Below are positions 38,688 through 51,423 of a stretch of DNA of 64,000 bases, in pieces. This stretch comes from Sitta carolinensis. Lineage: Eukaryota; Chordata; Aves; Passeriformes; Sittidae. The position numbers were made by a program, and so were the translations under genes. The stretch covers positions 111,733,108 to 111,797,107 of the forward strand of contig CM063283.1 of assembly GCA_032173965.1 (NCBI GenBank). The letters are read 5' to 3'. Position 1 is the stretch's first letter. Each line of letters begins with the position of its first letter. The notes beneath the pieces were generated by a model. It searched no databases. It saw nothing but the letters and a program-made list of their open reading frames with translations, and was not told the DNA's origin.

Positions 38688-39133
38688 GCCTTTGTATTTT
38701 ACTGTGTGTTCTTGGTGAGTATTTGTGTGAAAAACACTGTTGCCAGCACGATTCAGTTAATTTTTTCATCCCCGTGTTGCCCCTTCTCAAGGAAAAAACA
38801 TGGGTTCTGTTCCTTCTGTTTCCAAAATTTATTTCCAAAGTTCACAGCCACACACCAGGTTGTGTGAAGTGCAAGAAAAAGACAAAGGACTGTCTGCAGC
38901 ATGTTCTGTGTCCTGCCACATGGAGTCAGTGTGTCCCACTGTATACTGGGTGAGGTTTGCATGAACTGCTAGAGATGCAAATTGTGGGTTGGATCAAACA
39001 CATCTTTGCTGACAGAACCCCTTCATTTCATCCTCCATCCATGGATGTGCAGATGTGCAGTCTGGACTTTTGCATGTCAAGAAGATAGTATTATTCCCAC
39101 AGGGAAAAGGAGCTGGTAGCAAAAAGGAATAAA

Positions 39134-39154
39134 TAATATATAAATATATATATA

Positions 39155-39197
<43 letters not shown>

Positions 39198-39201
39198 ATA
39201 A
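39134..39201. repeat. TA dinucleotide microsatellite
   Basis: A nearly pure TA run of about 65 bases in three blocks separated by TTA breaks. It can form cruciforms and is likely length-variable. Confidence 0.95.
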
Positions 39202-40607
39202 TTGTTGTTGCTTGAAGTCCTGAAAGGCAAACCCCTGCTGTGGCTGAAGAACACGGTCCTTTGGGGCAGCAAACTGAGCCACAGAGCTGAGCTGAAGGGG
39301 TTTTTTTCCCCCTGAGGATAAAGCAGTTGCTGTGTCTGACAGTGAGGATGGACTGGTGGTTGTAAAATTCCTGTCTGTGCTTACCATATTTATGAATAAG
39401 TTCTATGTTCTAGCAGAAATATGAGCAGGAATGACTTCAGCTTTGAAAATCTCTATTAACATGGACTACTTGACCCCTAAACATTGCCTTATAGTCTCTA
39501 CAACAGATTCTCCCAAAGTACAAATGTGTGGATATTAAAATTAACCTCCAGTGGTTTTCTTGGTGCCATGGCTGTGTCCAGAGGCTCGGGATGCCAGGCT
39601 CTGTGTAAAGCTCCAGGACAGGGATAGGAAAGGGGTTTCTGGTGACAAGATTTTGTGTGTCAGAGGAGCAGAACTACTTTTATTTAAATGTCAGCTGGTC
39701 TATAAAATACCTGCATGGGAGGGACCAGTATTTGATGGGACAAGGATGCATGTCAGAAAGAAAAGTACCTTTTAGCAGTGTGGGAAAGAGGTATTTTCAT
39801 TCCCTGCTCACTTCTGTCTTCCTGAGGTACTTCTCACACAAATACTGTGAGATCCTGTAATTTTTTAGCTGCCCAATATCCTGAGTACAGTTCCTGGATT
39901 ATTTCACCACTGGCTTGAGCTAGTTGTTTCTCCTCAGTTGTCCTGTCCACAAATGATTTTTTGACACCAAACCACTGGGCAAGAGGAAGCCAGGTTTTAT
40001 TTATGAAGTATATTGTTTATGTACTTGAAGCTTTTTTTTCCCCCTGTGTTTGGTGCCTTTAATATCTTTTGGCAGGGTACTATGGAAAGAGGAGAAAAAA
40101 GGGAAGGAAAGCAAATGATGAGCTCCTAGATCAAGTTGTTATGGTAAACACAGGATTTTTACACAGTCAGAGTTATGTTGAGACACATGTAAATGGTGAT
40201 TAGGCTTTGAATAGGGGAGGAAGAGGTTTTTTGCCTTAGCACAGTGCATCTGCTCTATGTTGATACTACTGACAGTGGCATTTGTGCTGCATTGAATCAA
40301 CCTGCGTCATTTTAACACATCATTTCTTGTTTGATAAGAGTTGCACTCAGAGGAAATCAACCTTTAGAGACCTCTCTGGCTTCACAAAATCTCTATCCTA
40401 ATGTAATCCCCTGGGTTTCTGTACTCTTCTGGGGTTTGGCATCCCTCCCATGCTACCTGGCCTCAATAACCTCATCCAGGCAATAGGATCTTGCCTTTCT
40501 GGCAGTGGTTGATTCCAGGTGAGTTTAGAAGGAATGATCCCACAGTAAGTGCTTGCATGCTGGTTTTCACATAGAAATGTCCCTCTTCAGTCTCTCAGCA
40601 TCCCCAG
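39202..40607. other. Downstream intergenic DNA
   Basis: AT-rich sequence without a supportable gene or a repeat that I can name. It may include extended PRDM15 3' UTR. Confidence 0.6.
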
Positions 40608-40960
40608 AATCATAGAACAGCCCAGGCTGGCAGGCACCTCAAAGATGATTGACCTGGTCCTGCCTTTTTCTGGGGAAAGGGAGCATAGGTGAGGTGATAG
40701 AATCATAAAATCATCATTAACCAGCATCCTGTCCAATTGCATCTTTCAAACCTCTGGTGACACAGCTCTGGGAAGGACGTTCCAGTGGGTCATTGTTCTT
40801 ACTGTAAAAATTACCTTAAATAATGTTCTATAACCACTGGAAAGGCTTTGGTTAGGCCAGGCACTAGAAAGCTCTCTAAAAGCTGATCTTCCCAGAGCAC
40901 TCCTTTGAGACAAGATTGTGATTTTCTCCACAGCCCTTGCTGTGGTGCCTCATCATCTCC
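40608..40960 (-). mobile_element. CR1 LINE fragments, antisense, probably two
   Basis: 'agaatcatagaacagcccag' at 40608 and a second start, 'tagaatcataaaatcatcat', at about 40700 are both reverse complements of CR1 3' ends. The second continues with 'ctctgggaaggacgttcca' and ends near 'ctcatcatctcccagcatga'. This suggests one CR1 fragment next to, or nested in, another of the same orientation. Confidence 0.75.
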
Positions 40961-42714
40961 CAGCATGAGTTTGTTATTACTCCTGTTATTAACATCCCTG
41001 TGAGAAAACAACTGTATCTTGGGTGTGCTGCACCATGAAGAAAAAAATCCAGAACAAATTATTCTGTTTTCTTTTTGTTTCAAATTGTTTTGTTTGGAGA
41101 TGTTTAGAAATTGCTGCCTTTTCAGAGAGAGCTTCCCTTGGGCAAGCAGTGACTGCTCTCCCAACTAAGCCTTTTGCAGGAGAATACCAAAGTTGTACTG
41201 ATGCTGTTTTCAAACTGCACAAGAAATAAAACCTCTCCATAAGGGATGTGCAATTTAAATTTCCTCTGCCAATTTGTTCCCTGCCTTTTCAGCTGTAGGA
41301 TGTGAAGGCTTTATTGTTCTCAGCCACGTGTTGGAGATTTTTGCATAACAGCTGTTCAGTCACAAACTGGAATTACTTTGAGCCAAAGGAGTGATGTTGT
41401 GTGGTGTTCTGTGTATTGTCAATGTTTATTGCTAAGATTATTATTTAATTGAATGCTGTCTGTGGCACACTGGCCTCTGAAGTAAAGGAGCATCAAGGTA
41501 CAGAACCCTTCCTCTGCCAGTGTTATTCTTTACTGTTCCTTAATTAAGATATCAAACATTTTTTTTTTCCTTCAAATCTCTCAGATTTGCCCCAGAAGCA
41601 ATAAGATAAACCCTCACCCCGTGGAACTTTGTACATCCCAAATTATAGAAACACAGCATAGCATTCTAAAATATGTAGCTTGTTACTGGTAATAACAGAA
41701 AGCAGAAGAGATTGAATCTTTCATGGTTTCTGTGCTGAGTTCTCTCAGGAGAATTGACTGTATCAAGTGTTACTAAACTTTCTAAAACTTTTTTCTTTAT
41801 TTTTTTTTAACTGTGTCATTGTGAAAAATGAGTATTTTTGCAGAAGCCCTGCAGCCAGTCTCCTACCAGTCTAACCAGCCACATTTCTGTACTCTTTTAT
41901 TGTTCCAGAGATTGTCTGAAATTAACATCCAGGTAACAATTGGATTTATCTCAAGAACTGAATTCCCTGCCCGGTTGTCAGTGATTTGTTCTGCATGCAC
42001 AAAGATGTCTTAATTTCTCATCTGGAAAACCAGGAATGGAATAAATACCACACATCCAAGTGACAGTCACATCCAAACTATAGGTACCCCATGCAAATGC
42101 ATTTGTGAGTTCTTGGCCAGTGATGAGATTACCTTGGTGCTGTTTACACTAATACTAATGTCACTCCTGATTCCTTTTGGCCTGACATTTATTATTATTT
42201 ATTTATTACTTATTATTATTTGGGTGTACCTGTTGGAAACTCTTTAACCCTTGTATTCTTGGCCTTCTCATGGCTGGCCTCATCTATAAGAGGAGATGAA
42301 GATGGGAGGAGGATCTGCTCATCCACACCACAGTGCACAGCACAAAAGCAGTTTTGGAGACAGACATGCAGCCAAGTGACTTGAATCTCTGAGATTGGTT
42401 ACCAAGGATTATTTCCACATAGATGGTTTTGTACCACAGCAAACCCAAAGTCTCATGGTGGCAGCAGGATAAAGGAAAAAAAAATATTTTTGTCGTGTTT
42501 CTGATCAACTTGATTTTCTTGAGTATGGATTTTGCACTGTTCATGGCAGGAAGCTGTTAAAAAAATCAGTGCAGCCATGGTTGGAAAGGATGTTTCTTGC
42601 CCTAAGATGCTTTGAGAAAGCGCTAATGGATTTATTTTCCCTCCTGGATGCTGCAGGGCTGTTCTGCACCTGTACTGCTGCCATCTCAGTTCAGACAGGA
42701 TTCTGCAATAGAAT
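40961..42714. other. Intergenic DNA with ATT-rich patch
   Basis: No gene. A degenerate ATT/ATTT microsatellite lies at about 42188-42222, and an AATAAA hexamer at 41225. Confidence 0.65.
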
Positions 42715-42990
42715 CTTAAATCACAGAATGGCTCTGGAAAGGACCTTAAAAAACATCCAGTGCCACCCTGCCATGGGCAGGAACACCTCCCCCTGTGCCA
42801 GGCTGCTCCACCCCGTGTCCAGCCTGGCCTGGGGCACTGCCAGGGATCCAGGGGCAGCCACAGCTGCTCTGGGCACCCTCCAGGGAACAATTTCTCCTTA
42901 TACCAAGCCTAACCCTACTTTCTTTGAGCTCAGAGCCATTCCCCCTGTTGCCTATCACTGCATACCCTTATAAAAAGTCCCTTTCCAGCT
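42715..42990 (-). mobile_element. CR1 LINE fragment, antisense
   Basis: 'aatcacagaatggctctgga' opens the element. 'tgccaccctgccatgggcag' and 'gccagggatccaggggcagc' follow, then 'agccattccccctgttgcct'. It is closely related in block order to the copy at 44027-44465. Confidence 0.85.
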
Positions 42991-43772
42991 CCCCTGCACA
43001 GCTGATGATGGCTGAGATGTGGGATCACTCATCCAAAGAGTCCAAGCTCACTGTTGCTAAATTCCCAGTATCTGAGCAGAAAGTATCCTGGAGATTTCAG
43101 TGTCAGCCCCAGAGTAAGAATTCCATCAACATTTGGGGTGTAATGCCCTTCCTTGTGTTCCTGCTTTATCCAGGAGCTGTGTTGGCCAGTGACAGCGCCT
43201 GGTTAATTGCTGACACTTTTGAAAGGCTGATTATTGGGTGCAATATCTGTAGAGCAGCTGATAGGAAAAACGAGAAAAATTCCTGGGTTTGGAGGGTTAT
43301 TTCATTTAAAGCCGGTTTTTCAGTCCTAATATCGTTGCTGTCACTTGAGTGCTTTCCTGTGTCTCTCCGTTTACGTGCAGATTTTGATTCTAGAAGGTTT
43401 TTAGGGTGTCTGTGGGAAAGAGAAAAAAAAAAAAGAAAAAAGGGGGGAAAAAAAGGAGTAATGGCAGAATGAGGAGTTGAAATTGGGAGAAACAAGTGAT
43501 GTTCACTTTCTACGGATTCCCACCCTTCTCCTGCCCCCCTGAGCCTTAGCTTCCTGCCGTGGTGGGTGATGGAAGCTCAGGGAGGGAGCAGCACAAGCTC
43601 TGGCTCGTTGGCCAGAGTTGTGGCGTCGGGGCTGACGTGCAGGGTGTTGTTAAGGAGAGCAGCCAGCTCTGCCAGCCTTTCCCTCCAGCCACGTGCTCAT
43701 CCCAGAGCCTCTCCCAGCTCAGCTCTGCACACAGTCTGCAGGACTCGTGTCTTTTATGTTTAGTGAGTGTAA
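42991..43772. other. Spacer between CR1 copies
   Basis: Non-coding, with a purine-rich low-complexity tract (A/G) at about 43422-43460. The 225-codon + frame crossing it begins inside the neighbouring CR1 and is not a gene. Confidence 0.65.
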
Positions 43773-44022
43773 AATCACAGAATCCTTTTACGCTGGCAAA
43801 GCCCTCCCAGCCCGTGGAGTGCCAGCTGTGGCCCATCCCCTCCTTGTCCCCAGCCCAGAGCTCTGAGTGCCACCTCCAGGGGACACCTCCAGGGCTGGGC
43901 ACTGCAACCCTCCCTGGACAGCTCTTGCAGTGCCTGGCCACCCTTTCTGTGAAGGAATTCTTCCTCATGTGCAACCTGACCCTCCCCTGGCACAGCTTGA
44001 TGCCTCTTGTCCTGTTCCTGGT
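43773..44022 (-). mobile_element. CR1 LINE fragment, antisense
   Basis: 'aaatcacagaatccttttac' start, then 'aggaattcttcctcatgtgc' and 'cttgatgcctcttgtcctgt'. It belongs to a different CR1 subfamily from its right-hand neighbour, judging by the distinct first 100 bases. Confidence 0.85.
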
Positions 44023-44026
44023 TATC

Positions 44027-44465
44027 ACAGAATGGTTTGGGTTGAAGGGACCTTAGAGATCATCCTGTTCCACCCCCTGCCATGGCAGGGACACCTTCCA
44101 CTGTGCCAGGCTGCTCCAAGCCCCATCCAACCTGGCCTGGGACACTGCCAGGGATCCAGGGGCAGCCACAGCTGCTCTGGGTACCCTGGGCCAGGTCCTG
44201 CCCACCTTCCCAGGGAACAATTCCTTGCTAATATCTAAACTAAACCTACTCTCTTTCAGTTTGTACCCATTCCCCTTGTCCTGTCACTCCAGTTCCTGAT
44301 GAATTGCCCCTCTCTGGCTCCCCTGTAGCCCCTTCAGGCACTGGAAGCTTCTCTGGGGTCTCCACAACACCTTTTCCTCCCCAGGCTGAACAGCCCCAAC
44401 ATTCTCATCATCAAGAAAGGGACTCAAAACTGGGGGGACAGAGAGGCTTGAGGGGCGATGAGGCA
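44027..44465 (-). mobile_element. CR1 LINE fragment, antisense
   Basis: 'atcacagaatggtttgggtt' and 'gaagggaccttagagatcat' mark the reversed 3' end. 'gccagggatccaggggcagc', 'attccccttgtcctgtcact' and 'caggctgaacagccccaaca' follow in CR1 order. It abuts the previous copy with almost no spacer. Confidence 0.88.
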
Positions 44466-45390
44466 CATTGGAAGTACAGCTAAAAAATGTGGGAGAGAAT
44501 AGAAGCTCAGCCTGCTGTGCTGAACTGCTGGCAGGCTGTGGTTGGCTGTTCACTAATGAGTGATTAGTGCACAGGGGCTGTGTTCTGTCACCTGTCCAGG
44601 GAGAAGTGATGTGTGCTCAGTGTGTGAATTCCCCATAAATTAAACTCCAAGGCCTGGGCTCACACGCCCAGCGTGTTGTTATGTGCAGCAACAAGCAGAA
44701 AGGAAGCAGTGAGGAGATGCCCAGTGATAAGAGGATGAAGAAGGCCCACGTTTGGTGGCTTTTGGGAGCTGGGGAAGTGAGGTGGTGAGCAGTTTCCTCA
44801 AGGGTGATCGTCCTTTCTCTTGCACAGAAGAAACTTCTGTGATGCCTGCGTGCAAGTCAGGCACAGGAGAGTTGGCAAGGGCGTGACACTGGAGTGAAGG
44901 GGGGCTTTACAATCCAAAAAAAACCCCTCTAAAAAATCAAATCAGCTCATTCCAGGAAAGGGTGGGGAAGTATTAGCCCTAGATCCTTGCTCTCTGCCAA
45001 GGGAGACACAAAAGAATGGCTCTCAGTCTGTTACACTGGCTGGTAGATAAAAAATAATAAATAAACTGCATGCTCACACTCCTTTTCCCTTCCCTCCAAA
45101 TGTTTCTCAGGGCAAAAATCCCCCAGATTTCAAAGGAATAAATACCTTTGTCTGGCTGACATACAGATGGCACTTGTGCCCTCATTAGGGAGTAAAATTC
45201 AGGATTGCTGGACTGCATATATGGGTGCATAAGTTGGGGGTGTTTGGGCAGGTGAGGGCTCTTTTTGGGGCTGTGTGTGTCTTTAAAAGTAAAGAATAAC
45301 TGCTTTATTGCCCTCCTGTGAAGTTCAGGCTGATGCAAACAGATTTTTGCCAAAGAGACTGGAATCAGTGACAAAGCACCATTTATAAAG

Positions 45391-45438
<48 letters not shown>

Positions 45439-46136
45439 CTTATGTTGCATAACCAAAGAGAAAAATTGGAAACTTTGTCCTGAAGGCAAATGTACCTATT
45501 TCTCATTCACTCTCCTCCCTTTTTCACTACTTTTTTTCCCATGAAATACATGCAATTCCCAACATGCACTAAGTTTTCCTCCAGGCATGATATACTTGTG
45601 TGGTTATTAAAGTAAGAAGTGGGTTGAATAGAGATATGAGGTGTTCCAGCAGAAAGAGCTTGGAGAAGAGTGCTGTGTTTACTGCTGTTGTTTTGGCCAT
45701 GCACTCCCCCTGAGAGCATTTGTAGGTAGTAAAGGGGATAGATGTCACTCTAATTATACAAAACACACATTTCCTTCTTAATTTACTTTGTCTTCTCACA
45801 GTACAGCCACTGTTTCTGAGTCTGCCTACTTGAAAAGGTGTCTAGAAATTAAGTTTGTAAGCGTTTTATCACAACGAAGAGTGGTTTAAGGAGTAATTCA
45901 AGTAGAGCAAGAACTTGCTGTTATCAATTAATGCTTGAAAGAAATCACAAATTCTGGTTGCACAGGACACTTATCACTCTGGAAGCAGCAAATCAATGTG
46001 TGTGGTCTGTGCTTGGCTGAAAATCCTTCCTGAATCCTTCCAGCTCTCCACTGCCATTAAAGGTGCCTGTGTTTGGGGGGGAGGATATTGAAACTGGTGG
46101 GGTTGAGCCTGAACTAACAGGAGGACAAACAGAAGG
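44466..46136. other. Intergenic DNA with 44-base A tract
   Basis: No gene. An uninterrupted run of 44 A residues spans 45393-45436, and the antisense open frame over it encodes only homopolymer. Confidence 0.7.
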
Positions 46137-46460
46137 ATTAGAGTGGGGTGTAGAGGGAAGGGGGGAGAGTTGGGGGTGTTCAGGTGGGATGGGAGACAGG
46201 GAAAGGGCAATGGGGGAGGTTCAGGTGGGATGGGAGACAGGGAGAAGGGATGTGAGAGGTTCAGGTGGGATGGGACACAAGGAAAGGACAATGTGAGAGG
46301 TTCAGGTGGGGTGTAGAGACAAGGAAAGGGGAGGTGGGAGGTTCAGGTGAGATGGGAGAAAGGGAAAGGACAATGTGAGAGGTTCAGGTGGGATAGGAGA
46401 CAGGGAAAGGGGATGTGGGAGGTTCAGGTGGGATGTACAGACAAGGGGAGGCTGTGCCAT
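46137..46460 (+). repeat. 41-bp purine-rich minisatellite, about 7 copies
   Basis: The anchor 'gttcaggtggg' (variant 'gttcaggtgag') recurs at 46178, 46219, 46259, 46300, 46341, 46382 and 46422, a period of 40-41. Each unit is G/A-rich on the + strand, with several GGG runs. Opposite-strand frames that look proline-rich are translations of this repeat. Confidence 0.95.
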
Positions 46461-47865
46461 TATGGACAGGAGGATTTCAAAGTCTCTCCCACAGTTTTCC
46501 CTCTGGTGGTTTTTGCCTCTGGTCGTTGGGATATTGTGGATACTGGTGTTGGACAATTAGAATAATTATAACTTCAGATATTTTGTTCCAGTGGTATTAA
46601 TACCGTGTCTGGAATAACTTTAATAAAGTTACTTGACCACAGATTATTTAATGTACAGCATAAATACTACCTTCCTGCCTTTCCCTCTGTCTTCAGGGAT
46701 GCCAGGAGTTCCTGTTTCAGGGAAAAGGTCAGTTGTAGAAGTTTGGATTGAACTGTCACAACGTGAGGAGAATCCCACTTGGAATATCATACTATCGTTT
46801 CTCTGGGAAGCTTTCCAGTATTTCTAGGGGAACACTTCCAGAGGGGTATTTTTAGCAGCTGGAAGTACAAAGAGTACAAAGCCAGCCGTGTGCATGGTGC
46901 CAGTTTGACACCATGGAGCTGGCACAGCGATTCCTGCACGTTTTCCCACTTTCCCACTCGTTTTTTTTCAGCCCGGAATTATGTCAGCACCCACGTTTTT
47001 TAATCGCTGGGATCAGCACGAGCTTCAGGGAAGACACAGTCAGGCTTTTGCACTGATGCTTGAGGCTACTGGGCAGAGTTTGTCTTCCAGATCTGCACGA
47101 GAAAGTGAAGCACCTCCTTCCCAGCTGCTTGTTGCCATCCTCCTCCCGAAGTCTGCCCTGGCTGATCCGTTCGGAGGCTCCTGACACCCTAAAAACTAAT
47201 CCAGAGGGCTGGGAATAAAGCAAGCCAGGGAGTGGCTCTCAGAGCAGCTGATCTGGCAGATCTTTTGAGCTGCTAACACAGGGAAGAGGAGGGAGCTGGA
47301 AAACCACGGGGAATGGGCCAGAAGAATATATTTAATTAAGTTTTCTGTTGTATCTGTTCAGAGTAACAAAAAGCCAGAGGAACTGTTCCTCATTGGTTTA
47401 CATTCCTGTGGCTTCCTTTATACAAACATGCAGCCAGTCGAGCAGAAAACTGATTTCTCTCTATATCATTCCCCACCAAGAACCAGCTTTCAGCTGCAAA
47501 TCCCTTTTCTTTTTTCCTTTCCATCAATTTTCTCATCAATTTAGCAGCTGTGCCAATTCCAGAGCCGCATCCTGAGAAGAGCAAGGGAATGGAACCAGCC
47601 CTGTCCAGGGGGACCCCACTCTGGTGTCAGGGACTGGGAGGACACTCCTGGTGATGGTTGCTTTGGCTTTCTGGGTGGAAAGAGGTTTTACAGCCCTGCC
47701 TTGGAGTTAAATTATAAGAAAGGCATCCTCAGCAGATGTTTGGGATGGTGATCATAGCACTCTTACCATGTGCTTGTAATGAAAATGTTACAACTTGTGG
47801 ATTCTGGCATGGTGTAAATGTTTGCAAAATATGGCTTTAGATACTTAAAATAAGATATCCAGTAA

Positions 47866-47897
<32 letters not shown>

Positions 47898-49334
47898 ACA
47901 ACAAACTGAACCAAAAAACATTCATGTCATTGAGGTGACTGTAATCTTGACTACTATTTTTACAAGAGAAACTCACAGAAATGTAGTACAACTGAAACTT
48001 TTAGGCAGTGGCCCCCGGAAGCAAATTTAAGAACCCTGCATTGATGCTGCCACATGTGAATGGAAAGAATGCTCTTTGTGGAGAAATGCATGGAGGAATT
48101 TTGCAATCTCACTGAGGAACACTTGAAGGAGCACCTACAGCTGGGCACAGCAGGTCATCCCTACCTCACCTTTCACACACATTCCATGGCAGAATATTCC
48201 AAGACCAGAAGGTTATTCTGAATTCAGTTTACCTGGATAATAACACTGACTTCAGCTTCCCTGCACCTGAGCCTTGATAAGCCCCACCTGCATGAAGCCC
48301 TTCAGCAAGGACATACACTTGCTTTATTCCTTCATTCCTGGCTATCCTGGATATTTGTTTGTATTGACAACTATTACTAATATGGAAAGAGAGTGAAGAG
48401 GTGATGTCATGAGAACTTCTGCTGAGGTTTTCTTTTCTAAGATCAGGGCCTCAGTTGATGCAGATTTTAACAAATTGTTTTTAATGGCAGTTTTCTTCCC
48501 TTTCAGGGATAAGAATTTTCATTTTAAATTAGAATTTCTATGAATCTTTACAGAAAAAGGGAAACTTTTATTGTTTCTATGGTGTTTTCCTTACTACGCT
48601 GTTGTTATCATGATGGCTATTGTATTTTACAGTTTTTAAATAGTATTAAATGTACTCAAAAAGAAAACAAAAAAAAATCCGATTCTGCAGAAAATTACAG
48701 GCAGACTCTGTGGATGTAATAGCAATAATATACCAGACTTTTTAATATAGCTGGTCTGGCTCTTGTGTATCCTGCTCTTTATTCTTAACACTGTAATCAA
48801 GTGTAATTACAGGTGTAGACATTTTAATTAAAGGTGAATGAGTTTTAATTAAAGGTGAAAAAAGTAGAATTGGACCAACATTAACAATGTCTCTGTGACC
48901 TAAGCCAAAGAGTGTCCTAAGAAAACACTGATTTTTACAAAATCTTCCTATTGAATCTATGAAGTGCCTTTGTGCAGAAAGTTGTGCTTCAAGGTACAAA
49001 GCTCTCAGGTGTTGCTGCATTTGTGGAAATCTGTTTGCCACTGAGATTTGCAAGTTTGATTTGGTGCATTACCAGTAGATAGCAATTAGCAGCTTCTCTG
49101 CTAAGGCTACTCACAGAGTGTGAAGTTACCTCACTCTGGAGGAGTTCCTTGGCAGAATTGTGATGTGAAATACTTGATATTGGCATTTTCTTCTCCGTTC
49201 CTAACTTCAGCATTCTTTGGATTTGGCTCACAGTGGGCAGGTTTTTTTTACTCAGTCCTACCCTGAACAACGTGTCCCACTGTCTCTGTAACACGAGGTT
49301 ATCACGGTAGCAAAGACAAAAATGAAAAGCACTG
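46461..49334. other. Intergenic DNA
   Basis: AT-rich non-coding sequence. A run of about 26 A residues lies at 47868-47893. No supportable gene or named transposon. Confidence 0.65.
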
Positions 49335-49470
49335 GAACTGATCCTCCAGAGAGGGTGTGGAGCTCCCTCTCTGGGAATATTCCAGATCTGTCTGGACAAC
49401 ATCCTGTGCTCTGGGATGGCCCTGCTGGGGCAGGGACATGGGACCAGATGAGCCACTGTGCTCCCTCCCG
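49335..49470 (+). mobile_element. CR1 LINE 3' fragment, sense
   Basis: 'gagagggtgtggagctccct' is followed by 'attccagatctgtctggaca' and 'gctctgggatggccctgctg'. It is the same CR1 segment as at 5070-5180 and a shorter copy at 55300-55360. Confidence 0.75.
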
Positions 49471-51368
49471 TGATGTTTGCATAATTTGTGACCTTGAATT
49501 CAAGTTTTCTTTCTCTTTCTCGGGACTAAAACCATCTTTCTGACAAAGATGCAACTTCTGCTGTGTGTTAAGAGTGTATGTGAAAAGCTTTAATGCACCC
49601 AGTTCAATGATAAACTTGTAGTTTGTAGCCAGATCTAGAGTGTTTTTTGCTGGTCTGAAAAAAAGGAAAAAAAAAAAAAATCTGATGTTTCCTTGGTTAG
49701 TTGGGAATGTTTGGGATTTTGTCTTTGCCCAGAGAGAAATGAGACTTTAGCACTGAGCTGTTCCTGTAAGTTTGATGTCCAAACATGCCAAGATTAGTTT
49801 CAACTAAAAATGGCTTGTGCCTTGACCACTCTTTAATGTCCTGTACTAAATAAAATCATGGATCCAACCTCTGCTATTTCTGTACCAAGTGAACCAAGAC
49901 AAGAGCAGTTGCTATACTTTTATTAACCATGTTAACATAAATACTGATGCCTATAGGATTTTTTTTTCTGCATCTTGAGGGTGTTCACTCCTGATCAGAA
50001 GTGGCTTCATGCTGATATGACATTATGCCTCAGAATTTATGGCCAGCTTTAGTTTTGCACCCGTGGGTGTGATGACATTTCCTTGCCATCTCCCTTGGTG
50101 TAACTCTGGAGCAAGATGGTTCTTAGAGAAAAAAAAAACCAGTGTAGGAAAACTGTTTATCTACAATAACTTTTTCATTTTTTATGAGTTTTGCTCTTTC
50201 ATTTAAGTAATACAGCTGAAAAAATAATGGCAAAGAAGAAACAACTGAAAAGAGTTACTGAAAAGCTGTGAAACTAAACAATTCTGCAAACCTCATATGG
50301 ACAAATCCAATGATAGTTTTGAAATAGTGAGCTACTAATCAGTACAAAAAATGTGTTTTTCAGAAGCCTTTGCTGATTTTCTCCTTATTTCTCTCTCTGT
50401 CTTTTAAAGAGCCATAGATTATCATCCTTAAATCCCATTCTCTACTCTTTATTATTTTTTCATATCAGAGTTTGTGATAATATTAATGACATAAACTATC
50501 TTTTTGAGGTTAAGAACAAACATTAATGAGGATGAAAATATTTCCACGCAAGGCAATGTCAGACCAAAGGGTGGTGCTTTACAAAGATATTTTATTTCTC
50601 TTGTGCATCATATTAGAATTAGAATCAGTGTGATATTGGAGTATTTATTATCAGTATTTATTGGAGTAAATATACTGCAATGATGTAGTAAAATCACTTC
50701 TGTTTTCTAATGGTGCCTACAGTCCAGGCTTTCTTTACTAAACTTTGCCTTACTGGGTCAATAATCCTTTCCAGTTTCCTCTTAACATTTCAGATAGGAT
50801 GTCTAAAAATACCCTTTTGACCCTAAATTTAGAATATCTACATTCACCTAATGCTCTGTTACCTGTATTTTCATTATTTTTTCCTTAAATCAAGTAAGGA
50901 ATGACACACAAATTCTGTTTATAGAGAGAGGTAGTTCTGTTGTTAAATCAGTCTGTGAGAACCTCTAAATAAAAATTTTTATTTACAAGTGGATTACACA
51001 TGTAGTACCCCTCTGTCTTCTTTTTAAAGCTATAAGCCTAAGCATATAATAGAGATCATTATTTATGATAACTTTGGATTGTCTGCATAGTTTGATCACA
51101 AACTATTGTTACAAACAAACCTTATTGTCATTATGTCTGATACCTTACAGGAATCATATTTCTTACAATAGTTATTTTTGATACTGATGCCCTTTAATGC
51201 ACACCAGTCTTTACTCACACGTTGCCATGATTGGTCTATTTATTTTAAAAATGAAGAAGGTTCAGAAAAAGGTCAAAGCCCTCAAATTTTGCTTTGCTGC
51301 CCCTGTCACTAAGCACAGTCTATGCTTGAAAAACATGCTTAAACCCCAGCTAATTAATTTTAAATTCC

Positions 51369-51423
<55 letters not shown>

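Noticed and set aside
42795..43472. 225-codon open frame on +
   Set aside because: Starts within an antisense CR1 and ends in an A/G low-complexity tract.
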